From Gymnothorax reevesii (lineage: Eukaryota > Chordata > Actinopteri > Anguilliformes > Muraenidae): a stretch of DNA of 64,000 nt. A program made the translations under genes and the position numbers. The stretch covers positions 36,600,611 to 36,664,610 of the forward strand of contig CM056582.1 in assembly GCA_029721435.1 (NCBI GenBank), read 5' to 3'. This document shows positions 39,469 through 51,679 of the stretch, piece after piece. The notes beneath the pieces were generated by a model. It did not search any database and had not been told where the DNA came from. It was given only the letters and a program-made list of their open reading frames with translations. Positions within the stretch are counted from its first letter, which is position 1, and each line of letters starts with the position of its first letter.

Positions 39469-42400
39469 CCCTGTGTGTTGATTTTAATATTCCAACACTT
39501 TTGTGACAGAATGCATCTTCTCTGCATGTTGATTCGAATATAAGAGCACTCTAGTGAAAGAATGTATCTTCCCGGTGTGTTGATTTCAATATTCCACCAC
39601 TATAGGGACAGAATGCATCTTCTTTGTGTGTTGATTTGAATATTCCAGCTCTAAAGTGACAGAATGCATCTTCTCTGTGTGTTTATTTGAATATTCCAGC
39701 ACTCTAGAGACAGAATGCGTCTTCTCTGTGTGTTGATTCGAAAATTCCAGCACTCGAGTGACAGAATGCATCTTCTCTGTGTGTTGATTTGAATATTCCA
39801 GCTCTATAGTGACAGAATGCATCTTCAATGTATGTTGATTTGAATATTTCAGCACTCTAGTTACAGAATGCATCTTCTCTGTGTGTTGATTTGAATATTC
39901 TAGCACTCTAGTGACAGAATGCATCTTCCCTGTGTGTTTATTTGAATATTCCAGCACTATAGAGACGGAATGCATCTTCCCTGTGTGTTGATTTGAATAT
40001 ACTAGCGCTCTAGTGACAGAATGCATCTTCCCTGTTTGTTGATTTGAGTATTCCAGCACGTTCATGACAGAATGCATCTTCTCTGCGTGTTGATTCGAAT
40101 ATTCCAGCACTCCAGTGAAAGAATGTATCTTCCCTGTGTGTTGATTTCAATATTCCACCACAATAGTGACAGAATGCATCTTCTTTGTGTGTTGATTTGA
40201 ATATTCCAACACTCTAGTGACAGAATGCATCTTCCCCGTGTGTTGATTTGAATATTCCAGCACTTTCGTGACAGAATGCATCTTCTCTGCATGTTGATTC
40301 GAATATTCCAACTCTATAGTGACAGAATGCATCTTCTCTGTGTGTTGATTTGAATATTCCAGCACTGTAGAGACAGAATGCGTCTTCTCTGTGTGTTGAT
40401 TTGAATATTCCAGCACTCTAGTGACACAATGCATCTTCCCTGTGTGTTGATATCTATATTCCAGCACTATAGGGACAGAAGGCATCTTCCATGTTTGTTG
40501 ATTTGAATATTCCGGCACTCTCGTGACAGAATGCATCTTCTCTGTGTGTTGATTTTAATATTCCAGCACTCTTTTGACAGAATGCATCTTCTCTGTGTGT
40601 TGATTTGAATATTCCAGCACTCTAGTGACAGAATGCACCTTCCCTGTGTGTTGATTTGAATATTCCAGCACTAAAGAGACAGAATGCATCTTCCATGTAT
40701 GTTGATTTGAATATTCCATCACTCTTTGAAAGAATGCATCTTCTCTCTATGTTGATTTGAATATTCCAGCACTCTCGTGACAGAATGCAACTTCCCTGTG
40801 TGTTGATTTGAATATTCCAGCCCAAAAGAGACAGAATGCATCTTCCATGTATGTTGATTTGAATATTCCAGCACTCTTTGACACAATGCATCTTCTCTGT
40901 GTGTTCATTTGAATATTCCAGCTCTATAGAGACAGATTGCATTTTCCCTGTGTGTTGATTTGAAGATTCCAGCACTCTAGTGACAGAATGCATCTTCCCT
41001 GTGTGTTGATTTGAATATTCCAGCACGTTCGTGACAGAATGCATCTTCTCCGCGCTATGATTCGAATATTCCAGCACTCTAGTGAAAGAATGTATCTTCC
41101 CTGTGTGTTGATTTCAATATTCCACCACTATAGTGACAGAAGGCATCTTCTTTGTTTGTTGATTTGAATATTCCAGCTCTATAGTGACAGAATGCATCTT
41201 CTCTGTGTGTTGATTTGAATATTCCAGCACTTTCGTGACAGAATGCATCGTCTTTGTTTGTTGATTTGAATATTCCAGCTCTATAGTGACAGAATGAATC
41301 ATCTCTGTGTGTTGATTTGAATATTCCAGCACTCTAGAGACAGAATGCCTCTTCCCTGTGTGTTGATTTGAATATTCCAGCATTCTAGTGACAGAATGCA
41401 TCTTCTCTGTGTGTTGATTTGAATATTCCAGCACTCTCGAGACAGAATGCGTCTTCCCTGTGTGTTGATTTGAATATTCCAGCACTCTAGAGACAGAATG
41501 CCTCTTCCCTGTGTGTTGATTTGAATATTCCAGCACTCCAGTAACAGAATGCATCTTCCCTGTGTGTTGATTCTAATATTTCAGCACGTTCGTGACAGAA
41601 TGCATCTTCTCTGCGTGTTGATTCGAATATTCCAGCACTCTAGTGAAAGAATCAATCTTCCCTGTGTGTTGATTTGAATATTCCAGCTCTATAGTGACAG
41701 AATGCATCTTCTCTGTGTGTTGATTTGAATATTCTAGCACTCTAGGGACAGAATGCATCTTCCCTGTGTGTTGATTTGAATATTCCAGCACTATAGAGAT
41801 GGAATGCATCTTCCCTGTGTGTTGATTTGAATATTCCAGCAGTATAGTGACAGAATGCATCTTCTCTGTGTTGATATGAATATTTCAGCACTCTAGTGAC
41901 AGAATGCATCTTCCCTGTGTGTTGATTTGAATATTCCAGCACTCTAGTGTCTGAATGCATCTTCCCTTTGTGTTGATTTGAATATTTCAGCATCCTAGAG
42001 ACAGAATGCATCTTCCCTGTGTGTTGATTTAAATATTACAGAACTCTAGTGAATCATCTTCCTTTTGTGTTGATATGACTATTCCAGAACGATAGTGATA
42101 GAATGCATCTTCCCTGTGTGTTGATTTGAATATTCCAGCAGTATAGTGACAGAATGCATCTTCTCTGTGTTGATTTGAATATTTCAGCACTCTTGTGACA
42201 GAATGCATCTTCCTTGTGTGTTGATTTGAATATTCCAGCACTCTAGTGACTGAATGCATCTTCCCTGTGTGTTTATTTAAATATTACAGAACTCTAGTGA
42301 AAGAATCATCTTCCTTTTGTGTTGATATGACTATTCCAGCACGATAGTGATAGAATGCATCTTCTCTGTGTGTGATTTGAATATTCCAGCACTCTAGTGA

Positions 42401-44413
42401 CAAAATGCATCTTCCTTGTGTGTTGATATTACTATTCCAGAACTATAGTGACAGAATGCATCTTCTCGGTGTGTTGATTTGAATATTGCAGCACTCTTGT
42501 GACAGAATGCATCTTCCCTGTTTAATGATTTGAATATGACAGCACTCTCGTGACGGAATGCATTTGCCCTGTGTGTTGATTTGAATATTCCAACACTTTA
42601 GTGACAGAATCCATCTTCCCTGTGTGTTGATTTGAATATTCCAGCACTTTTGTGACAGAATGCATCTTCTCTGCATGTTGATTCGAATATTCCAGCACTC
42701 TAGTGAAAGAATGTATCTTCCCTGTGTGTTGATTTCAATATTCCACCACTATAGGTTCAGAATGCATCTTCTTTGTGTGTTGATTTGAATATTCCAGCTC
42801 TAAAGTGACAGAATGCATCTTCTCTGTGTGTCGATTTGAATATTCCAGCACTCTAGAGACAGAATGCGTCTTCTCTGTGTGTTGATTCGAAAATTCCAGC
42901 ACTCGAGTGACAGAATGCATCTTCTCTGTGTGTTGATTTGAATATTCCAGCTCTATAGTGACAGAATGCATCTTCCATGTATGTTGATTTGAATATTCCA
43001 GCACTCTAGTTACAGAATGCATCTTCCCTGTGTGTTGATTTGAATATACTAGCGCTCTAGTGACAGAATGCATCTTCCCTGTTTGTTGATTTGAATATTC
43101 CAGCACGTTCGTGACAGAATGCATCTTCTCTGCTTGTTGATTCGAATATTCCAGCACTCTAATGAAAGAATGTATCTTCCCTGTGTGTTGATTTCAATAT
43201 TCCACCACAATAGTGACAGAATGCATCTTCTTTGTGTGTTGATTTGAATATTCCAACACTCTAGTGACAGAATGCATCTTCCCCGTGTGTTGATTTGAAT
43301 ATTCCAGCACTTTCGTGACAGAATGCATCTTCTCTGCATGTTGATTCGAATATTCCAACTCTATAGTGACAGAATGCATCTTCTCTGTGTGTTGATTTGA
43401 ATATTCCGGCACTCTTGTGACACAATGCATCTTCCCTGTGTGTTGATATCTATATTCCAGCACTATAGGGACAGAAGGCATCTTCCATGTTTGTTGATTT
43501 GAATATTTCAGCACTCTAGTGACAGAATGCATCTTCTCTGTGTGTTGATTTGAATATTCCAGCACTGTAGGGACAGAATGCGTCTTCCCTGTGTGTTGAT
43601 TTGAATATCCCAGCACTCTAGTGACAGAATGCATCTTCCCTGTGTGTTGATTAAAATATTGTAGTACTCCAGTGACAGAATGCATCTTCCCTGTGTGCTG
43701 ATTTAAATATTACAGCACTCTAGTGACAGAATGCCTCTTCCCTATGTGTTGATTTGAATTTTCCATTACTTTAGAAACAGAATGCAGCTTCCCTGTCTGT
43801 TGATTTGACTGTTCCAGCACGATAGTGACAGAATGCATCTTCTCTGTGTGTTGATTTGAATATTCCATCATGATAGTGACAGAATGCATCTTCTCTGTGT
43901 GTTGATTTGAATATTCCAGCACTCTAGTGACAGAATGCATCTTCCCTGTGTGTTGATTTACATATTCAAGCACTCTAGTGACAGAATTCATCTTCCCTGT
44001 GTGTTGATTTGAATATTCCAGCTGTATAGTGACAGAATGCATCTTCTCTGTGTTGATTTGAATATTTCAGCACTCTAGTGACAGAATGCATCTTCCCTGT
44101 GTGTTGATTTGAATATTCCAGCACTTTAGTGACTGAATGCATCTTCCCTTTGTGTTGATTTGAATATTTCAGCATCCTAGAGACAGAATGCATCTTCCCT
44201 GTGTGTTGATTTAAATATTACAGAACTCTAGTGAAAGAATCATCTTCCTTTTGTGTTGATATAGCTATTCCAGCACGATAGTGATAGAATGCATCTTCTC
44301 TGTGTGTGATTTGAATATTCTAGCACTCTAGTGACAAAATGCATCTTCCTTGTGTGTTGATATGACTGTTCCAGCACTATAGTGACAGAATGCATCTTCT
44401 CGGTGTGTTGATT
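39469..44413 (+). repeat. 5.0-kb higher-order repeat, copy 1
   Basis: A 4,945-bp block is repeated at displacement 5,032 bp (99 monomers less 17 bases). The left limit is fixed by TTTGCCCTG (39468 is G) against CTTCCCTG at 44500, and the right limit by GATTC at 44414 against GATTT at 49446. It is a compressed version of the 7.3-13.4 kb region: displacement to that region is 32,805 bp around 41.1-41.6 kb and about 31,020 bp around 42.0-42.7 kb. The step reflects one copy of the 1,727-bp unit here against two there. The GTGAATCATC monomer near 42050 lacks four bases and is found only in this pair. Confidence 0.95.
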
Positions 44414-44500
44414 CGAATATAAGAGCACTCTAGTGAAAGAATGTATCTTCCCGGTGTGTTGATTTCAATATTCCACCACTATAGGGACAGAATGCATCTT
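44414..44500 (+). repeat. 87-bp junction between the two 5-kb copies
   Basis: This short piece is not in the matching frame of the 5-kb pair. It repeats 39535-39621, beginning CGAATATAAGAGCAC and including TCTTCCCGGTGTG and CACCACTATAGGGAC. The same piece occurs again as 44567-44653, 153 bp (three monomers) downstream. The join therefore contains an extra three-monomer step. Confidence 0.85.
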
Positions 44501-47500
44501 CCCTGTGTGTTGATTTTAATATTCCAACACTTTTGTGACAGAATGCATCTTCTCTGCATGTTGATTCGAATATAAGAGCACTCTAGTGAAAGAATGTATC
44601 TTCCCGGTGTGTTGATTTCAATATTCCACCACTATAGGGACAGAATGCATCTTCTTTGTGTGTTGATTTGAATATTCCAGCTCTAAAGTGACAGAATGCA
44701 TCTTCTCTGTGTGTTTATTTGAATATTCCAGCACTCTAGAGACAGAATGCGTCTTCTCTGTGTGTTGATTCGAAAATTCCAGCACTCGAGTGACAGAATG
44801 CATCTTCTCTGTGTGTTGATTTGAATATTCCAGCTCTATAGTGACAGAATGCATCTTCAATGTATGTTGATTTGAATATTTCAGCACTCTAGTTACAGAA
44901 TGCATCTTCTCTGTGTGTTGATTTGAATATTCTAGCACTCTAGTGACAGAATGCATCTTCCCTGTGTGTTTATTTGAATATTCCAGCACTATAGAGACGG
45001 AATGCATCTTCCCTGTGTGTTGATTTGAATATACTAGCGCTCTAGTGACAGAATGCATCTTCCCTGTTTGTTGATTTGAGTATTCCAGCACGTTCATGAC
45101 AGAATGCATCTTCTCTGCGTGTTGATTCGAATATTCCAGCACTCCAGTGAAAGAATGTATCTTCCCTGTGTGTTGATTTCAATATTCCACCACAATAGTG
45201 ACAGAATGCATCTTCTTTGTGTGTTGATTTGAATATTCCAACACTCTAGTGACAGAATGCATCTTCCCCGTGTGTTGATTTGAATATTCCAGCACTTTCG
45301 TGACAGAATGCATCTTCTCTGCATGTTGATTCGAATATTCCAACTCTATAGTGACAGAATGCATCTTCTCTGTGTGTTGATTTGAATATTCCAGCACTGT
45401 AGAGACAGAATGCGTCTTCTCTGTGTGTTGATTTGAATATTCCAGCACTCTAGTGACACAATGCATCTTCCCTGTGTGTTGATATCTATATTCCAGCACT
45501 ATAGGGACAGAAGGCATCTTCCATGTTTGTTGATTTGAATATTCCGGCACTCTCGTGACAGAATGCATCTTCTCTGTGTGTTGATTTTAATATTCCAGCA
45601 CTCTTTTGACAGAATGCATCTTCTCTGTGTGTTGATTTGAATATTCCAGCACTCTAGTGACAGAATGCACCTTCCCTGTGTGTTGATTTGAATATTCCAG
45701 CACTAAAGAGACAGAATGCATCTTCCATGTATGTTGATTTGAATATTCCATCACTCTTTGAAAGAATGCATCTTCTCTCTATGTTGATTTGAATATTCCA
45801 GCACTCTCGTGACAGAATGCAACTTCCCTGTGTGTTGATTTGAATATTCCAGCCCAAAAGAGACAGAATGCATCTTCCATGTATGTTGATTTGAATATTC
45901 CAGCACTCTTTGACACAATGCATCTTCTCTGTGTGTTCATTTGAATATTCCAGCTCTATAGAGACAGATTGCATTTTCCCTGTGTGTTGATTTGAAGATT
46001 CCAGCACTCTAGTGACAGAATGCATCTTCCCTGTGTGTTGATTTGAATATTCCAGCACGTTCGTGACAGAATGCATCTTCTCCGCGCTATGATTCGAATA
46101 TTCCAGCACTCTAGTGAAAGAATGTATCTTCCCTGTGTGTTGATTTCAATATTCCACCACTATAGTGACAGAAGGCATCTTCTTTGTTTGTTGATTTGAA
46201 TATTCCAGCTCTATAGTGACAGAATGCATCTTCTCTGTGTGTTGATTTGAATATTCCAGCACTTTCGTGACAGAATGCATCGTCTTTGTTTGTTGATTTG
46301 AATATTCCAGCTCTATAGTGACAGAATGAATCATCTCTGTGTGTTGATTTGAATATTCCAGCACTCTAGAGACAGAATGCCTCTTCCCTGTGTGTTGATT
46401 TGAATATTCCAGCATTCTAGTGACAGAATGCATCTTCTCTGTGTGTTGATTTGAATATTCCAGCACTCTCGAGACAGAATGCGTCTTCCCTGTGTGTTGA
46501 TTTGAATATTCCAGCACTCTAGAGACAGAATGCCTCTTCCCTGTGTGTTGATTTGAATATTCCAGCACTCCAGTAACAGAATGCATCTTCCCTGTGTGTT
46601 GATTCTAATATTTCAGCACGTTCGTGACAGAATGCATCTTCTCTGCGTGTTGATTCGAATATTCCAGCACTCTAGTGAAAGAATCAATCTTCCCTGTGTG
46701 TTGATTTGAATATTCCAGCTCTATAGTGACAGAATGCATCTTCTCTGTGTGTTGATTTGAATATTCTAGCACTCTAGGGACAGAATGCATCTTCCCTGTG
46801 TGTTGATTTGAATATTCCAGCACTATAGAGATGGAATGCATCTTCCCTGTGTGTTGATTTGAATATTCCAGCAGTATAGTGACAGAATGCATCTTCTCTG
46901 TGTTGATATGAATATTTCAGCACTCTAGTGACAGAATGCATCTTCCCTGTGTGTTGATTTGAATATTCCAGCACTCTAGTGTCTGAATGCATCTTCCCTT
47001 TGTGTTGATTTGAATATTTCAGCATCCTAGAGACAGAATGCATCTTCCCTGTGTGTTGATTTAAATATTACAGAACTCTAGTGAATCATCTTCCTTTTGT
47101 GTTGATATGACTATTCCAGAACGATAGTGATAGAATGCATCTTCCCTGTGTGTTGATTTGAATATTCCAGCAGTATAGTGACAGAATGCATCTTCTCTGT
47201 GTTGATTTGAATATTTCAGCACTCTTGTGACAGAATGCATCTTCCTTGTGTGTTGATTTGAATATTCCAGCACTCTAGTGACTGAATGCATCTTCCCTGT
47301 GTGTTTATTTAAATATTACAGAACTCTAGTGAAAGAATCATCTTCCTTTTGTGTTGATATGACTATTCCAGCACGATAGTGATAGAATGCATCTTCTCTG
47401 TGTGTGATTTGAATATTCCAGCACTCTAGTGACAAAATGCATCTTCCTTGTGTGTTGATATTACTATTCCAGAACTATAGTGACAGAATGCATCTTCTCG

Positions 47501-49445
47501 GTGTGTTGATTTGAATATTGCAGCACTCTTGTGACAGAATGCATCTTCCCTGTTTAATGATTTGAATATGACAGCACTCTCGTGACGGAATGCATTTGCC
47601 CTGTGTGTTGATTTGAATATTCCAACACTTTAGTGACAGAATCCATCTTCCCTGTGTGTTGATTTGAATATTCCAGCACTTTTGTGACAGAATGCATCTT
47701 CTCTGCATGTTGATTCGAATATTCCAGCACTCTAGTGAAAGAATGTATCTTCCCTGTGTGTTGATTTCAATATTCCACCACTATAGGTTCAGAATGCATC
47801 TTCTTTGTGTGTTGATTTGAATATTCCAGCTCTAAAGTGACAGAATGCATCTTCTCTGTGTGTCGATTTGAATATTCCAGCACTCTAGAGACAGAATGCG
47901 TCTTCTCTGTGTGTTGATTCGAAAATTCCAGCACTCGAGTGACAGAATGCATCTTCTCTGTGTGTTGATTTGAATATTCCAGCTCTATAGTGACAGAATG
48001 CATCTTCCATGTATGTTGATTTGAATATTCCAGCACTCTAGTTACAGAATGCATCTTCCCTGTGTGTTGATTTGAATATACTAGCGCTCTAGTGACAGAA
48101 TGCATCTTCCCTGTTTGTTGATTTGAATATTCCAGCACGTTCGTGACAGAATGCATCTTCTCTGCTTGTTGATTCGAATATTCCAGCACTCTAATGAAAG
48201 AATGTATCTTCCCTGTGTGTTGATTTCAATATTCCACCACAATAGTGACAGAATGCATCTTCTTTGTGTGTTGATTTGAATATTCCAACACTCTAGTGAC
48301 AGAATGCATCTTCCCCGTGTGTTGATTTGAATATTCCAGCACTTTCGTGACAGAATGCATCTTCTCTGCATGTTGATTCGAATATTCCAACTCTATAGTG
48401 ACAGAATGCATCTTCTCTGTGTGTTGATTTGAATATTCCGGCACTCTTGTGACACAATGCATCTTCCCTGTGTGTTGATATCTATATTCCAGCACTATAG
48501 GGACAGAAGGCATCTTCCATGTTTGTTGATTTGAATATTTCAGCACTCTAGTGACAGAATGCATCTTCTCTGTGTGTTGATTTGAATATTCCAGCACTGT
48601 AGGGACAGAATGCGTCTTCCCTGTGTGTTGATTTGAATATCCCAGCACTCTAGTGACAGAATGCATCTTCCCTGTGTGTTGATTAAAATATTGTAGTACT
48701 CCAGTGACAGAATGCATCTTCCCTGTGTGCTGATTTAAATATTACAGCACTCTAGTGACAGAATGCCTCTTCCCTGTGTGTTGATTTGAATTTTCCATTA
48801 CTTTAGAAACAGAATGCAGCTTCCCTGTCTGTTGATTTGACTGTTCCAGCACGATAGTGACAGAATGCATCTTCTCTGTGTGTTGATTTGAATATTCCAT
48901 CATGATAGTGACAGAATGCATCTTCTCTGTGTGTTGATTTGAATATTCCAGCACTCTAGTGACAGAATGCATCTTCCCTGTGTGTTGATTTACATATTCA
49001 AGCACTCTAGTGACAGAATTCATCTTCCCTGTGTGTTGATTTGAATATTCCAGCTGTATAGTGACAGAATGCATCTTCTCTGTGTTGATTTGAATATTTC
49101 AGCACTCTAGTGACAGAATGCATCTTCCCTGTGTGTTGATTTGAATATTCCAGCACTTTAGTGACTGAATGCATCTTCCCTTTGTGTTGATTTGAATATT
49201 TCAGCATCCTAGAGACAGAATGCATCTTCCCTGTGTGTTGATTTAAATATTACAGAACTCTAGTGAAAGAATCATCTTCCTTTTGTGTTGATATAGCTAT
49301 TCCAGCACGATAGTGATAGAATGCATCTTCTCTGTGTGTGATTTGAATATTCTAGCACTCTAGTGACAAAATGCATCTTCCTTGTGTGTTGATATGACTG
49401 TTCCAGCACTATAGTGACAGAATGCATCTTCTCGGTGTGTTGATT
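44501..49445 (+). repeat. 5.0-kb higher-order repeat, copy 2
   Basis: This is the second copy of the 39469 block. Over 4,945 bases the only difference I found is A at 43744 (CCTATGTG) against G at 48776 (CCTGTGTG). All short and otherwise private monomers recur, including the four-base deletion near 47082, TATTACTATTCC near 47459 and the TTGATATAGC monomer near 49288. This is the most nearly identical long pair in the window and so probably the youngest exchange, if the assembly is right. Confidence 0.95.
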
Positions 49446-51679
49446 TGAATATTGCAGCACTCTAGTGACAGAATGCATCTTCCCTGTTTCATGATTTGAA
49501 TATGACAGCACTCTCGTGAAAGAATGCATCTCCCCTATGTGTTGGTTTGAATATTCCAGCACGCTAGTGACTGAATGCATCTTCCCTTTGTGTTAAGTTG
49601 AATATTTCAGCATCCGAGAGACAGAATGCATCTTCCATGTTTGTTGATTTGAAAATTCCAGCACTCTAGCGACAGAATACATTTGCCCTGTGTGTTGATT
49701 TTAATATTCCAACACTTTTGTGACAGAATGCATCTTCTCAGCATGTTGATTCGAATATTAGAGCACTCTAGTGAAAGAATGTATCTTCCCAGTGTGTTGA
49801 TTTCAATATTCCACCACTATAGGGACAGAATGCATCTTCTTTGTGTGTTGATTTGAATATTCCAGCTCTAAAGTGACAGAATGCATCTTCTCTGTGTATT
49901 GATTTGAATATTCCAGCACTCTACAGACAGAATGCGTCTTCTCTGTGTGTTGATTCGAAAATTCCAGCACTCGAGTGACAGAATGCATCTTCTCTGTGTG
50001 TTGATTTGAATATTCCAGCTCTATAGTGACAGAATGCATCTTCCCTGTATGTTGATTTGAATATTCCAGCACTCTAGTTTCAGAATGCATCTTCTCTGTG
50101 TGTTGATTTGAATATTCTAGCACTCTAGTGTCAGAATGCATCTTCTCTGTGTGTTGATTTGAATATTCTAGCACTCTAGTGACAGAATGCATCTTCCCTG
50201 TGTGTTGATTTGAATATTCCAGCACTATAGAGACGGAATGCATCTTCCCTGTGTGTTGTTTTGAATATACTAGCGCTCTAGTGACAGAATGCATCTTCCC
50301 TGTTTGTTGATTTGAATATTCCAGCACGTTCGTGACAGAATGCATCTTCTCTGCGTGTTGATTCGAATATTCCAGCACTCTAGTGAAAGAATGTATCTTC
50401 CCTGTGTGTTGATTTCAATATTCCAACACAATAGTGACAGAATGCATCTTCTTTGTGTGTTGATTTGAATATTCCAACACTCTAGTGACAGAATGCATCT
50501 TCCCCGTATGTTGATTTGAATATTCCAGCACTTTCGTGACAGAATGCATCTTCTCTGCATGTTGATTCGAATATTCCAACTCTATAGTGACAGAATGCAT
50601 CTTCTCTGTTTGTTGATTTGAATATTCCAGCACTGTAGAGACAGAATGCTTCTTCTCTGTGTGTTGATTTAAATATTCCAGCACTCTTGTGACAGAATGC
50701 ATCTTCTCTGGGTGTTGATTTGAATATTCCAGCACTCTAGTGACAGAATGCATCTTCCCTGTGTGTTGATTTGAATATTCCAGCACTAAAGAGACAGAAT
50801 GCATCTTCCATGTATGTTGATTTGAATATTCCAGCACTCTTTGAAAGAATGCATCTTCTCTCTGTGTTGATTTGAATATTCCAGCACTCTAGTGACAGAA
50901 TGCATCTTCCCTGTGTGTTGATTTGAATATTCCAGCACAAAAGAGACAGAATGCATCTTCCATGTATGTTGATTTGAATATTCCAGCACTCTTTGACAGA
51001 ATGCATCTTCTCTGTGTGTTGATTTGAATATTCCAGCTCTATAGAGACAGAATGCATTTTCCCTGTGTGTTGATTTGAAGATTCCAGCACTCTAGTGACA
51101 GAATGCATCTTCCCTGTGTGTTGATTTGAATATTCCAGCACGTTTGTGACAGAATGCATCTTCTCTGCGTGTTGATTCGAATATTCCAGCACTCTAGTGA
51201 AAGAATGTATCTTCCCTGTGTGTTGATTTCAATATTCCACCACTATTGTGACAGAAGGCATCTTCTTTGTTTGTTGATTTGAATATTACAGCTGTTTCGT
51301 GACAGAATGCATCTTCTCTGTGTGTTGATTTGAATATTCCAGCACTTTCGTGACAGAAAGCATCGTCCTTGTTTGTTGATTTGAATATTCCAGCTCTATA
51401 GTGACAGAATGCATCATCTCTGTGTGTTGATTTGAATATTCCAGCACTCTAGAGACAGAATGCCTCTTCCCTGTGTGTTGATTTGAATATTCCAGCATTC
51501 TAGTAACAGAATGCATCTTCTCTGTGTGTTGATTTGAATATTCCAGCACTCTAGAGACAGAATGCTTCTTCTTTGTGTGTTGATTTGAATATTCCAGCAC
51601 TCTAGAGACAGAATGCCTCTTCCCTGTGTGTTGATTTGAATATAATAGCGCTCTCGTGACAGAATGCATCTTCCCTGTT
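49446..51679 (+). repeat. Mosaic satellite block right of the 5-kb pair
   Basis: Starting with ATTGCAGCAC it follows 22.4-23.0 kb (CTGTTTCATG in place of CTGTTTAATG near 49488, GTTAAGTTG, GAATACATTTGCC). It then follows the 50.2-50.6 equivalents of the left domain, then 1.8-2.3 kb (two CTCTTTGA short monomers near 50840 and 50995), then 8.4-8.7 kb (CATCATC, AGTAACAG). Many monomers here are closer to the consensus than in the 1.8-2.3 kb version; for example CTCTGCGTGTTG stands near 51165 where that version has CTCCGCGCTATG. No gene is seen. Confidence 0.8.
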
